Below the pieces are notes generated by a model. The model saw only the letters and a program-made list of their open reading frames with translations, searched no databases and was not told the DNA's origin. Source: Bacilli bacterium (GTDB taxonomy: Bacteria; Bacillota_I; Bacilli_A; RF39; UBA660). From it: a stretch of DNA of 33,216 bases. Location of the stretch: the NCBI GenBank assembly GCA_017964405.1, contig JAGCSA010000057.1, positions 1 through 33,216 on the forward strand, read 5' to 3'. The position numbers and the translations under genes are program-made. The number at the start of each line of letters is the position of its first letter. Position 1 is the stretch's first letter. Positions 5,954 to 14,700 of this stretch are shown here, in pieces.

Positions 5954-6994
5954 ATGAGAAGAGCTAGGAAAAAAACTTTATTCATGGGATTTCTTTTATT
6001 AGTATTAACTCTTGGTTTAGGATATGCCCTTATCACAACTACTCTTAATATTGAGGGAACAACGGATATCGATAGTAATACATGGAATGTCTAATGGAAT
6101 AATCTTCAATTCTATGGAAACGAAGAAATTGTCATTCAAGAACCAACAATCAATCCTAGTAAACCATCTCAAATTACCTACCAGATTACGTTAAATGAAC
6201 CAGGAGATCGTTTCTGGTTCAAAGTGGATGCTGTAAATGATGGATCCATCGATGCCATGATTAGTAGTATTACCCAAACAATAAATGGATTAGATATTTC
6301 CAATTTACCAGTTTATTTAAAATATACGATTAAGTATATGAATGGATTACCTGTTCACGAAAATCAATTATTAAGATCCCATGAAAGAATAACCTATATG
6401 GTTGAAATCAAATACAGAAATGATATTGATCCATCTTATTTACCAAGTTCTCCAACTCCATTATCTTTGTCTATGGATATTCCTTATGAACAAGCAGATG
6501 GAACAGGAGAAGAAATTAATGGATATGAATTTTTATACAATGTCTTGCCATTTAAAGTTGGAGACTCCTTGCCAGATTATGACATAGAAGGACACCTTAC
6601 CTATCAGGAAGTAATGGTGAAAAGTAAAAGACCTTTCTTTATTAGGACGTTTATTAATGATAATAAATTTGAAGAAGCTAAATTGGGATTCGTATATCAA
6701 AATAATCTGTACTATTTAACACCAATGGGGGCAACGTATAATGAATCCTATAATGGATACAATTATGATAGTATTTATTATGAACCAAACAAAGAATTAT
6801 TACTAAGTATCTTTGGAGCAGAAAATTGCAATGAAGATGGATATGATAATTTCAAGACCTTTATTTGTGGTAAAGATAATTTAACGGTAGACATAACTAA
6901 TTTGGGAATGGTTGGTGCTGTTGGATATGGTGATACAGTAGGAGGTTGCTCGATTGCAACAGATGGAGAATTCAATTGCTATTTTGATTTCTAG
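5954..6994 (+). pseudogene. Second SipW-type exported protein, interrupted by one TAA codon
   Basis: Paralogue of the gene at 4847, with the same signal peptide pattern (about residues 10-28) and T-T-L-N-I-E-G-T-T-D after it. The frame from ATG 5954 is open for 46 codons, stops at TAA 6092-6094, and then stays open to 6994. Where the intact copy reads H-V-Y-W-D-N, this one reads N-V-stop-W-N-N, so a Tyr codon (TAT or TAC) became TAA by a single change. Downstream, P-G-D-R-F-W-F-K-V-D-A-V-N-D-G-S-I-D-A-M, L-G-F-V-Y-Q-N-N-L-Y-Y-L and four late Cys are all kept, with no other lesion. The promoter and ribosome site (GGATTGTGAG) look functional. Restart at ATG 6224 would give a 256-residue piece without signal peptide. 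Causes could be recent inactivation, strain variation or a sequencing error. Confidence 0.85.
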
Positions 6995-7027
6995 AAAAAA
7001 TAAAATTATTTTTAAAAGAGGGATAAT

Positions 7028-7741
7028 ATGGAAAGACTACAAAAAGTAATAGCAGAATCAGGTTATACTTCTAGAAGAAAAGCAGAAGCATTAATCGTAG
7101 AGGGAAAAGTAAAAGTAAATGGAAAAGTAATAACAGAATTAGGAACAAAAGTATCTGAAAAAGATATCATTGAAGTAGAAAATACAGTTTTAACAAAAGA
7201 AGAGAAAGAGTACTATCTAATCAATAAACCAAGAGGAGTTATTACAACAACCGATGATGATAAAAATAGAAAGATTGTAACAGAGTTAATTCCAACGAAT
7301 GCTAGAATCTATCCAGTAGGAAGATTAGATTATGATACAACAGGAGTTTTATTACTAACGAATGATGGAGAATTTGCTAATATCTTAACACAACCAAAGA
7401 GTAAAGTAGATAAAGTGTATTTGGCAAAATTAGAAGGAATTATCAAAGGAGATCAAATCAATAAATTAAAAGCAGGAGTTCTATTAGACCATGTTAAAGT
7501 AGTACCTTCTCGCGTAAAACTAAAAAAAGTAAATGCAGAAGCAAATACTTGTTATGTAGAAATTATTATTCATGAAGGAAAGAATCATCAAGTAAAAAGA
7601 ATGTTTGAATCAGTTGGGATGAAAGTAGAAAAACTAACAAGACAAAGATTTGGCATTTTTAATGCGGAAGGATTAAAATCAGGAGAATATCGAAAATTAA
7701 CACCTAAGGAAGTAGCATCTGTTTATAGTTTAAAAAAATAA
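7028..7741 (+). CDS. rluB: 23S rRNA pseudouridine synthase, RluB/RsuA family
   Basis: Makes pseudouridine in 23S rRNA (helix 89-90 region for RluB). The 237-residue protein has an N-terminal S4 RNA-binding domain (about 2-48, RLQKVIAESGYTSRRKAEALI..GKVKVNGK) and the catalytic domain. The catalytic motif is GRLDYDTTG with Asp101, followed by LLLTNDGEFAN and EIIIHEGKNHQVKRMFE, all RsuA/RluB hallmarks. The start at 7028 follows AAGAGGGATAAT. Choice between rluB and rsuA rests on general resemblance and on Bacilli normally having RluB. It ends in a hairpin shared with the convergent ferredoxin gene. Confidence 0.93.
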   Translation: MERLQKVIAESGYTSRRKAEALIVEGKVKVNGKVITELGTKVSEKDIIEVENTVLTKEEKEYYLINKPRGVITTTDDDKNRKIVTELIPTNARIYPVGRLDYDTTGVLLLTNDGEFANILTQPKSKVDKVYLAKLEGIIKGDQINKLKAGVLLDHVKVVPSRVKLKKVNAEANTCYVEIIIHEGKNHQVKRMFESVGMKVEKLTRQRFGIFNAEGLKSGEYRKLTPKEVASVYSLKK

Positions 7742-7765
7742 AAAAAGGAATATAATTCCTTTTTT
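7741..7765. terminator. Bidirectional terminator between rluB and ferredoxin
   Basis: Stem AAAAAAGGAAT (7741-7751), loop ATA, ATTCCTTTTTT (7755-7765): A-rich on one side and T-rich on the other, so it can serve both convergent genes. The same 28-base sequence recurs after truB at about 20067-20093. Confidence 0.85.
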
Positions 7766-7961
7766 ATTTTTCTTCTACCTCAACAATTGCTCCAGTAGGA
7801 CATACATCTAAAGCATCTTGTGCTTGTTGCATTTTATCTTCTGGGATTTCTTCTACTTTGCATACAGATACTTGTTCATCTGTAACTTCGAATAAATCTT
7901 CAGCAACACCAGTACAAGCTCCACATCCTACGCAAGCTTCTTTATTTACTGTTAATTTCAT
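7764..7961 (-). CDS. fer: Ferredoxin, single [4Fe-4S]
   Basis: Small soluble electron carrier of 65 residues with one [4Fe-4S] cluster. The ligands are visible as C-V-G-C-G-A-C near the N-terminus (C-x2-C-x2-C) and C-P-T-G-A-I-V-E-V near the C-terminus. The acidic middle (EVTDEQVSV..VEEIPEDKMQQA) is typical of Bacillus-type ferredoxins. I start it at ATG 7961, because AAAGGAAGG lies a few bases upstream on the minus strand. A longer frame from 7979 would overlap that site and add six residues foreign to the family. It is monocistronic and convergent with rluB. No partner oxidoreductase is nearby. Confidence 0.95.
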   Translation of the reverse strand: MKLTVNKEACVGCGACTGVAEDLFEVTDEQVSVCKVEEIPEDKMQQAQDALDVCPTGAIVEVEEK

Positions 7962-7984
7962 ATAGTACCTTCCTTTCATGATTA

Positions 7985-8013
7985 ATTATACAGAAAAAGA
8001 AAAAGAACGTAAA
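7985..8013 (-). promoter_or_regulatory. Ferredoxin promoter
   Basis: On the minus strand: TTTACG (8013-8008), 17-base spacer, TATAAT (7990-7985). The -10 is perfect and the -35 matches four of six bases. It stands back to back with the promoter at 8060. Confidence 0.6.
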
Positions 8014-8059
8014 GACCTTTTTCAAAGGAACTGTAAAGGAAAAACAATTCATCTTTTGT

Positions 8060-8088
8060 TTTACTAGTAATTGTGATAAACTGATAAT
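8060..8088 (+). promoter_or_regulatory. Possible promoter for the 8104 gene
   Basis: TTTACT (8060-8065), 17-base spacer, GATAAT (8083-8088). Moderate match on both boxes; the transcript would start right before the ribosome site AGAGGGTGAG. Confidence 0.45.
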
Positions 8089-8103
8089 AAGAGGGTGAGT
8101 CTT

Positions 8104-9051
8104 ATGAGACGAATGGACCGATATAAAGAGGATTCTCAAAGAGTCAATCGTATGGAGAAGAATCGAGATTTATACCAAGAATTAATCAATAATACCAAGT
8201 ACACTAATATCACAGATGTTGCGAATGCGAATGCCTTTGAATTAGGGGGAAAAGAAGATGATACATCCAGAGAGCATTACCAACAATTAAAGAAGTATAA
8301 CGGAGTAGAAGATGTACCAAAAGTAAAAAAAGAACTAGATGATTTTAATTATTTATATCCCAAAAAAGAAAAAAGAATTTATGATATCAACAGTGTATTA
8401 GAAGAAGCTAGAAAAAATAGAGATGAAAAAGACGATTTAGAAGAAAAGAGAAAATTAAAATATACGAGTTATAACATCTTAGCAGGAGTTAATTTAGAAG
8501 AACTTGCAAAATATAGAGAAGAAAAGAAAAATAGAAAGAAAACTCCACAAGAAGAAGAGATTCATGATTTAATGGATACCATTGCCTCTAAGACATTAGC
8601 AGGAGAATTATCCAAAGAAGAAACAGTAGATTTATTGAGTGACTTAATGGCAACCAATATGATGGATAAAGTAGATCCAGCTGATGAAATTGGTGATCAA
8701 GAAGAACAAGCAAAAGAAGAATCCAAAGAGCCAGAAATCATTGAGACACAGACGATTATTGAAGATACGGCACAATTAGAAGTACCAGAAGAGGAAGAAG
8801 AAGTAGAAGAAGGAAATACACAACTACAAGAAGAAATCAATCTAGATGAGGTTGAGGATGAACCAACAGAAGAAAAGACACTGGATAAAGATTTCTATAC
8901 AAAGAGTATGGACTTATCGACAAAAGACTTGGATTTAGCAGATGATTTTAAAGAAGCAGGTCTTCCAGTAGCAGTAAAATTACTAATAACATTCCTCATT
9001 TTAACGATTATTGCGATTGCTGTTTATTTTATTTATTTAAAGATAAAATAA
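8104..9051 (+). CDS. Unrecognised tail-anchored membrane protein with acidic linker
   Basis: Family not recognised. The 315-residue protein has no signal peptide. Residues 1-150 are highly charged and probably helical or coiled (RRMDRYKEDSQRVNRMEKN, YPKKEKRIYDINSVLEEARK). A helical block follows (DLMDTIASKTLAGELSKEE), then a long Glu/Asp-rich stretch (about 195-265). The chain ends in a single transmembrane helix (about 292-312, PVAVKLLITFLILTIIAIAV) with only a few Lys after it. The topology is that of a tail-anchored protein with its bulk in the cytoplasm. I use ATG 8104 rather than the GTG at 8095, because AGAGGGTGAG overlaps that GTG and is well spaced for the ATG. A scaffold or division role would be speculation. 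Confidence 0.85.
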   Translation: MRRMDRYKEDSQRVNRMEKNRDLYQELINNTKYTNITDVANANAFELGGKEDDTSREHYQQLKKYNGVEDVPKVKKELDDFNYLYPKKEKRIYDINSVLEEARKNRDEKDDLEEKRKLKYTSYNILAGVNLEELAKYREEKKNRKKTPQEEEIHDLMDTIASKTLAGELSKEETVDLLSDLMATNMMDKVDPADEIGDQEEQAKEESKEPEIIETQTIIEDTAQLEVPEEEEEVEEGNTQLQEEINLDEVEDEPTEEKTLDKDFYTKSMDLSTKDLDLADDFKEAGLPVAVKLLITFLILTIIAIAVYFIYLKIK

Positions 9052-9084
9052 AAGAGAAAGTTGTTCAACTTTTTCTTTTTTTTT
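9051..9084 (+). terminator. Terminator after the 8104 gene
   Basis: Long imperfect stem from 9051 to 9078, core AAAGTT (9057-9062), loop GTTC, AACTTT (9067-9072), followed by T to 9084. It overlaps the stop codon. Confidence 0.85.
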
Positions 9085-9092
9085 GGTATGAT
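9064..9092 (+). promoter_or_regulatory. Promoter for the 9117 gene, nested in a terminator
   Basis: TATGAT at 9087-9092 follows the T tract. The hexamer 17 bases upstream is TTCAAC (9064-9069), in the loop and 3' arm of the terminator. The -10 is fair and the -35 weak. Confidence 0.4.
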
Positions 9093-9116
9093 ATTACTAA
9101 GAGTGGTGAACCAAAA

Positions 9117-9932
9117 ATGAACACAAAATTTATTGTGAATGATTATGCTTTAATATGGAATCTTTTATTTCAAGCATCTCCTGTAGAGAGCTTATCCAAA
9201 GTAAAAGAAAAACTATGGGAGACCTATAAAAATGAGTATAATCAAACTTATAAAGATAAAATGGCCATTATGAAGGACTATAAGAATTTTATACCCAATG
9301 ATGATACAATCTATAACGTAGTTTTAGAAAATAAATATTATGATAAAGTTAAAAAACAAGCAGAAAAGTATCGACTAGAAGTTATGAAATTATGGGATAA
9401 AAACAAAAAAGAAACGAATTATTTATTAGATAAAGTCGTAAGAATGAATATTCCAGAATATACTTTTTTTGTAGTGAATAAAGAATTAGGAGTCATTGAT
9501 CATCCTGTAAAAGGAAGTATGGTACTAGGAAAACCAATTGATAGTAGAAATCCACTATTAATGCTTTATGAAATTGCTATGAATATTGTTATGAATAATA
9601 TTAAAGTCTATGAAGAAAAAGACAAAGACTTTAAAAAAGCAATTGTAGAATTAGCTGTTTTAAATGAATATGCAACGAAATTAAATAATAGAAGTTGTTA
9701 TTTAAGTGGAGGACCTAATTTATTATCATTAAAGAGATGGATTTATCCCTATTGGTTAATGTATTTAGGAATTCCAAAAGAAGAATTCCAGAATTATATG
9801 ATGAGAGATAAAATCTCATTTGATATTGAAAAATATGCTTATGAAAAAGAATTAAAGAAAATGAATCTAGAGGAGTTTATTGACTTCTGTATTCGTAATA
9901 AAAGATATATTATCAGAGAAAATAAATCATAA
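9117..9932 (+). CDS. Unrecognised cytoplasmic protein upstream of polC
   Basis: Family not recognised. The 271-residue protein has no signal peptide or transmembrane helix and is rich in Lys, Tyr and Asn. Residues 1-110 are mostly helical and charged. The middle (about 115-205) reads V-V-N-K-E-L-G-V-I-D-H, then L-L-M-L-Y-E-I-A-M-N-I-V, then I-V-E-L-A-V-L-N-E-Y-A. This layout resembles a zinc-peptidase core (H-E-x-x-H on one helix, Glu on a later one) with both His replaced by Tyr and Met, so any relation to a peptidase would be to an inactive form. This is inference. The start at 9117 has GTGGTGAA upstream. polC follows 23 bases later without a terminator and may be co-transcribed. Confidence 0.8.
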   Translation: MNTKFIVNDYALIWNLLFQASPVESLSKVKEKLWETYKNEYNQTYKDKMAIMKDYKNFIPNDDTIYNVVLENKYYDKVKKQAEKYRLEVMKLWDKNKKETNYLLDKVVRMNIPEYTFFVVNKELGVIDHPVKGSMVLGKPIDSRNPLLMLYEIAMNIVMNNIKVYEEKDKDFKKAIVELAVLNEYATKLNNRSCYLSGGPNLLSLKRWIYPYWLMYLGIPKEEFQNYMMRDKISFDIEKYAYEKELKKMNLEEFIDFCIRNKRYIIRENKS

Positions 9933-9955
9933 AACACGAGAAAGCAGGGGGATTT

Positions 9956-12900
9956 ATGGACGAGAAAATCAAAATATTATTAGACAAAATAAATATTGGA
10001 GAAGATTCTTTCCAATATTTTAATGATGCCAAAATTTTGAAAATTAAAGTAAATCCCAAAACACAAAGTTGGAATATTATCATCGAAAAAGAGGAATTAT
10101 TACCAATAGAAATCTATGAAGAATTAGAGTCCAAAAAGATGGATTTAGATGCCAATGCAAAGAGTATTGAATTTGTATTTGAAATCAAGAATCCTGATTT
10201 AGAATCTTATAAAAACTATTATGATTCTTACTTATTAAATCAATGTAAGAAAGAATTAAAAGTACTAGAATTATATCAAGATTGTATGAGAGTAGAAGAG
10301 GATTCTCTAGTACTAGTCGTATCCAATAAAAGTGAAAAAGAAAGTCTTTCGAAAGTTCTTTCTAAAATCAATCAGTTTTATAAGAAGATGGGTTATGCAA
10401 AAGAAATTGAAATTGAGATTAGAGAAGAAGAAAATGTATTAGAAGAAGTACAAAAGGCTTTAGAAGAAGAAGTCAATCATATTGATACCAAGAAAGAAGC
10501 AAAAAAAGAAAAGAAAGAAACAACTTCTCCACAAAAGTCTTATAAAAAAGAAGCAGTAGAAGAAAACAATATTATTGGAAGAGGAATTAAAGAAGATCCA
10601 ATTTCCATTAAAACGATTATTGGAGAAGATAATAATGTAGTCATAGAAGCCAAATGTTTTGGAACAGATTTCTTTGAATCTCCTAAGACAGATTTTAAGA
10701 TTATTACGTTAAAACTAACAGATTATACGGATAGTATTTATTCCAAAATATTTGTAAGAGATGCAGACGAATATAAGAAATTAACCAAAGAGTTTAAAGA
10801 AGGAAATTGGTATAAGATTAGAGGAGCATCTGTTAATGACAAGTATTCCAAAGAATTAGTCATTAATGCAAGAGATGTTTTAAAAATAGATTCCAAAGAT
10901 TCTAGTAGAAAAGATACATCAGAAGAAAAGAGAGTAGAACTTCATTGTCATACCAAAATGAGTCAAATGGATGGCGTAGCAGATGAAGTAGATATTGTAA
11001 AAACTGCGATGAAGTTTGGAATGAATGCTGTTGCGATTACGGATCATAATGGAGTACAAGGATTCCCTCATGTCTTTAGTTTTGTAACGGATCATAATAA
11101 GAACTTAAACGAGGAAGAAGCACCTTTTAAAGCTATTTATGGAGCAGAATTAACCATGATAGATGACTCTGTAGATATTGTGACAAGACCAAGCGATCAA
11201 GTCATGCTAGAGGAAACGTTTGTCGTATTTGACTTTGAAACGACTGGTTTTAATGCTGGTGGAACAGATTCCATTATTGAAATTGGTGCTGTTAAAATTA
11301 AAAATGGAGAGATCTTAGAACGATATGATGAATTGATTAATCCAGGAAGACCTCTTCCTCCTAAAATTACAGAATTAACAAATATTACAGATGAAATGTT
11401 AAAAGGAAAAGAAAACGAAGAAGAAGCTGTTAAGAAGTTTATCGAGTGGTTTGGAGATTGTCCTATGGTTGCTCATAATGCTAAGTTTGATGTTTCTTTC
11501 TTAGAGATGGCTTATAAAAAATACAATCTAGGGACCTTTACAAACCCCGTTATTGATACCTTAGAATTATCAAGAACCTTAGACAATACTTATGCAAGAC
11601 ATTCTCTATCAGCTTTAGTGAAAAGATATGAAGTTCCATGGGATGAAACTGCTCACCATAGAGGAGATTATGATGCAGAAGGAACAGCTTTAGTCTTCCA
11701 TAAGATGTTAAAGAAGTTATCGAATCGTAATATAGAAAAAATGTCTGATTTAGACAAATTAGTAGATAAATCAGAAATCCATAAATATGGACGTTCTCAT
11801 CATATTAATTTATTAGTACAAAATAAAAAGGGATTAAAGAATTTATTCCAACTAATCTCTTTAGCGAATACTACCTATTTATATAAAACCCCTAGAATCC
11901 TAAGAAGTGTCATTGAAGAACATAGAGAAGGATTACTAGTAGGTAGTGGTTGTTATGAATCAGAAGTCTTCCAACAAGCAAAATCAAAAAGTGATGATGA
12001 ATTATCGAATATTATTCGTTTCTATGATTATGTAGAAGTACAACCAGTAGAGTGTTACAATCATTTGATTCAGACAAGTGATTTCACATCTCCTGCCGAA
12101 GTAATGGCAAATATTGAAAAGATTGTCAGAGTAACCAAAGAAGCAGGAAAGATCATTGTCGCAACAGGAGATGTTCATCATATCAATCCAGAAGACAAGA
12201 TCTATAGAGAGATTATTGTCAATCAAAAAGTACCGGGAGGCGGAAGACATCCTCTAGCAAAGAGTGATATTAAAGAAATTCCATCGAATCATTTTAGAAC
12301 AACCAATGAGATGCTAGAAGATTTCCAATTCTTAGGAGAAGAATTAGCTCATGAGATTGTGATTGATAATACAAACAAAATAGCAGACTTATGTGAGATA
12401 GTAGAAGTCATCATTGATACAGGAGGAATCCCATTCTCTCCAAGAGTAAAATCGGATGATGGGGAAAGTTACTTGGATTGTCCTGTTGTGGTAACAGAAT
12501 TAGTCTATACCAAAGCAAAAGAATGGTATGGAGAACCTCTTCCTCATATGATTGAAGAGAGAATTGCTACGGAATTATATGGAGATATTGTCTATAAGAT
12601 TATTACAGAAAGACATCAAAATGATGGATTAAAAGCAGATGAATTTGAAGAAATAGTTCATAAAGAATTACATGAAGAAATCCTACAGGGATTTGATCAT
12701 ATTAAGTCTTTAGTAACAGACTATGTAAAAAGAACTTCTGAGGAAGAACTAGATGAAAAAGGATTAGAAAAGGCAGTGAAAAAAGCACTAGGAGGAGTCA
12801 TTGGAGGAGGATTTGATCCAATCTATTTGATTGCTCAAAGACTGGTAAAACACTCGAATGATGAAGGATACTTAGTAGGATCTCGTGGTTCTGTAGGATC

Positions 12901-14581
12901 AAGCTTTGTCGCAACTTTAATGGGTATTACAGAAGTAAATCCACTTGCTCCTCACTATCGTTGTGACAAGTGTAAGTTATCGATCTTTGATGATGACGAC
13001 GGAAAAGCATTAGGAGCAACCTATTCTTCAGGGTTTGACCTACCAGATCATGAATGTCCGAATTGCCATATTCCAATGATGAAAGATGGACAAGATATGC
13101 CATTCGCAACCTTCCTAGGATTTAATGCCGATAAAGTACCAGATATTGATTTAAACTTTTCGGATTTAAATCAAGCATCTGCTCATGCCTATACCAAAGT
13201 ATTATTTGGAGAAGATAATGTTTATCGTGCAGGAACGATTGGTACCGTAGCCGATAAAACAGCTTTTGGATTTGTAAAAGGATATTTTGAAGATAAAGAA
13301 ATTACCGATGTTAGAACAGCAGAAATTGAAAGATTGGCAATTGGATGTACAGGTTGTAAAAGAACAACCGGTCAACATCCAGGAGGAATTGTCGTTATTC
13401 CAGATTACATGGATGTATCGGACTTTACCCCTTATCAGTATCCTGCAGAAGATGATACGGCAGAGTGGAGAACAACCCACTTTGATTACCATTCAATCGA
13501 TCAATGTTTATTAAAACTAGATATTTTGGGTCACTCGGATCCAACTCAATTACGTCTCATTCAAAATCAATCAGGAACCGATATCTTAAAAGTTCCATTA
13601 GATGATAAAGATACGATGTCTATCTTTACTTCTACGAAAGTATTAGGAGTCACCAATGAACAGATTATGTGTCCAACGGGAACACTAGGAATACCAGAGT
13701 TTGGAACACCATTTACGATTTCCTTAGTAGAAGACACCAAACCAACAACTTTTGCTGAATTAGTAAAGATTTCAGGTCTATCACACGGAACCGATGTATG
13801 GTTAGGAAATGCTCAAGAATTAATTAAGAATAATATTGTTCCTTTTAAAGAAACCATTGGCTGTCGTGATGATATTATGGTATATCTCATGTATCATGGA
13901 GTAAAACCAATCAAAGCATTTAAGATTATGGAGTTTGTCCGTAAAGGAAAAGCAAGTAAAGATCCAGAAACCTGGGCAGAACATGTGAAAACGATGCAAG
14001 AAGCAGAGATTCCAGATTGGTTTATCAATTCTTGTCAAAAGATCAAATACATGTTCCCAAAAGCCCATGCAGCAGCCTACGTCATTTCCGCTTTTAGAAT
14101 TGCTTGGTATAAAGTTCATATGCCAGTTTACTTCTATGCTTCTTGGTTATCTTCGAAAGCAACCGATGTAGATGTAGAGGCGATGATCAAAGGATACAAT
14201 GCTATTAAAGCAAGAGTAGAAGATATAGAAGCCAAAGGATACGAAGCAACCAATAAAGAAAATGGTCAATCAGAATCCCTAAAAGTAGCATTAGAAGCAA
14301 CTGCAAGAGGAATGAAATTCTTACCAATTGATTTATATAAGAGTGATGCTACCGTATGGATGGTGAATAGTGATAATGAGATTTATCCACCATTTAATGC
14401 TATTGATGGATTAGGAGATACCGTTGCAAAAAACATTGTCAGTGAAAGAGAAAAAGGAAAGTTCTTAAGTGTAGAAGACGTACAAAGAAGAGCCAAAATC
14501 TCTCAAACATTAATTGATAAAATGAAAGAAATGGGTATCTTACAAGATCTACCAGATTCCAATCAATTGACATTATTTTAA
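9956..14581 (+). CDS. polC: DNA polymerase III alpha subunit, PolC type
   Basis: Main replicative DNA polymerase of low-GC Gram-positives, with built-in 3'-5' proofreading. The 1541-residue protein has the PolC domain order: N-terminal region (1-210), OB fold (about 215-310), PHP domain starting at ELHCHTKMSQMDG (about 328) and split by the exonuclease. The DEDDh exonuclease carries DFETTGFNAGGTD (Asp426) and a later HHRGDYDAEGT. After the second PHP half come the four-Cys zinc site (CDKC..CPNC, about 1002-1046), the polymerase palm D-I-D-L-N-F-S (Asp1063, Asp1065) and the C-terminal LPDSNQLTLF. It is somewhat longer than the roughly 1440 residues of Bacillus PolC, mainly through a Lys/Glu-rich N-terminal linker (about 160-205). 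The start at 9956 follows AGGGGG. It is followed by its own terminator, whereas in many Bacilli rimP-nusA comes next. Confidence 0.98.
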   Translation: MDEKIKILLDKINIGEDSFQYFNDAKILKIKVNPKTQSWNIIIEKEELLPIEIYEELESKKMDLDANAKSIEFVFEIKNPDLESYKNYYDSYLLNQCKKELKVLELYQDCMRVEEDSLVLVVSNKSEKESLSKVLSKINQFYKKMGYAKEIEIEIREEENVLEEVQKALEEEVNHIDTKKEAKKEKKETTSPQKSYKKEAVEENNIIGRGIKEDPISIKTIIGEDNNVVIEAKCFGTDFFESPKTDFKIITLKLTDYTDSIYSKIFVRDADEYKKLTKEFKEGNWYKIRGASVNDKYSKELVINARDVLKIDSKDSSRKDTSEEKRVELHCHTKMSQMDGVADEVDIVKTAMKFGMNAVAITDHNGVQGFPHVFSFVTDHNKNLNEEEAPFKAIYGAELTMIDDSVDIVTRPSDQVMLEETFVVFDFETTGFNAGGTDSIIEIGAVKIKNGEILERYDELINPGRPLPPKITELTNITDEMLKGKENEEEAVKKFIEWFGDCPMVAHNAKFDVSFLEMAYKKYNLGTFTNPVIDTLELSRTLDNTYARHSLSALVKRYEVPWDETAHHRGDYDAEGTALVFHKMLKKLSNRNIEKMSDLDKLVDKSEIHKYGRSHHINLLVQNKKGLKNLFQLISLANTTYLYKTPRILRSVIEEHREGLLVGSGCYESEVFQQAKSKSDDELSNIIRFYDYVEVQPVECYNHLIQTSDFTSPAEVMANIEKIVRVTKEAGKIIVATGDVHHINPEDKIYREIIVNQKVPGGGRHPLAKSDIKEIPSNHFRTTNEMLEDFQFLGEELAHEIVIDNTNKIADLCEIVEVIIDTGGIPFSPRVKSDDGESYLDCPVVVTELVYTKAKEWYGEPLPHMIEERIATELYGDIVYKIITERHQNDGLKADEFEEIVHKELHEEILQGFDHIKSLVTDYVKRTSEEELDEKGLEKAVKKALGGVIGGGFDPIYLIAQRLVKHSNDEGYLVGSRGSVGSSFVATLMGITEVNPLAPHYRCDKCKLSIFDDDDGKALGATYSSGFDLPDHECPNCHIPMMKDGQDMPFATFLGFNADKVPDIDLNFSDLNQASAHAYTKVLFGEDNVYRAGTIGTVADKTAFGFVKGYFEDKEITDVRTAEIERLAIGCTGCKRTTGQHPGGIVVIPDYMDVSDFTPYQYPAEDDTAEWRTTHFDYHSIDQCLLKLDILGHSDPTQLRLIQNQSGTDILKVPLDDKDTMSIFTSTKVLGVTNEQIMCPTGTLGIPEFGTPFTISLVEDTKPTTFAELVKISGLSHGTDVWLGNAQELIKNNIVPFKETIGCRDDIMVYLMYHGVKPIKAFKIMEFVRKGKASKDPETWAEHVKTMQEAEIPDWFINSCQKIKYMFPKAHAAAYVISAFRIAWYKVHMPVYFYASWLSSKATDVDVEAMIKGYNAIKARVEDIEAKGYEATNKENGQSESLKVALEATARGMKFLPIDLYKSDATVWMVNSDNEIYPPFNAIDGLGDTVAKNIVSEREKGKFLSVEDVQRRAKISQTLIDKMKEMGILQDLPDSNQLTLF

Positions 14582-14583
14582 AT

Positions 14584-14609
14584 AAAAAGACAATTATTTG
14601 TCTTTTTTT
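14584..14609 (+). terminator. polC terminator
   Basis: Stem AAAAAGACAA (14584-14593), loop TTAT, TTGTCTTTTT (14598-14607), T to 14609. Confidence 0.88.
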
Positions 14610-14668
14610 CTTTACACAAAATGACACTAAAACAAAAGGAATTCCCCGTATTTTCCATTTTTATTTAG

Positions 14669-14674
14669 TATAAT
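14669..14674 (+). promoter_or_regulatory. -10 element before the first polyprotein-like gene
   Basis: TATAAT at 14669-14674, about 27 bases before the ATG, with GAGGAGTG between. No convincing -35 at the usual distance. Confidence 0.5.
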
Positions 14675-14700
14675 AGTATTAAGAGTAGAGGAGTGTTTCT

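Noticed and set aside
6092-6094. Programmed readthrough or TAA reassigned to Tyr.
   Set aside because: TAA ends many intact genes in the window, so reassignment is excluded, and no recoding structure is visible next to it. A plain nonsense change is simpler.
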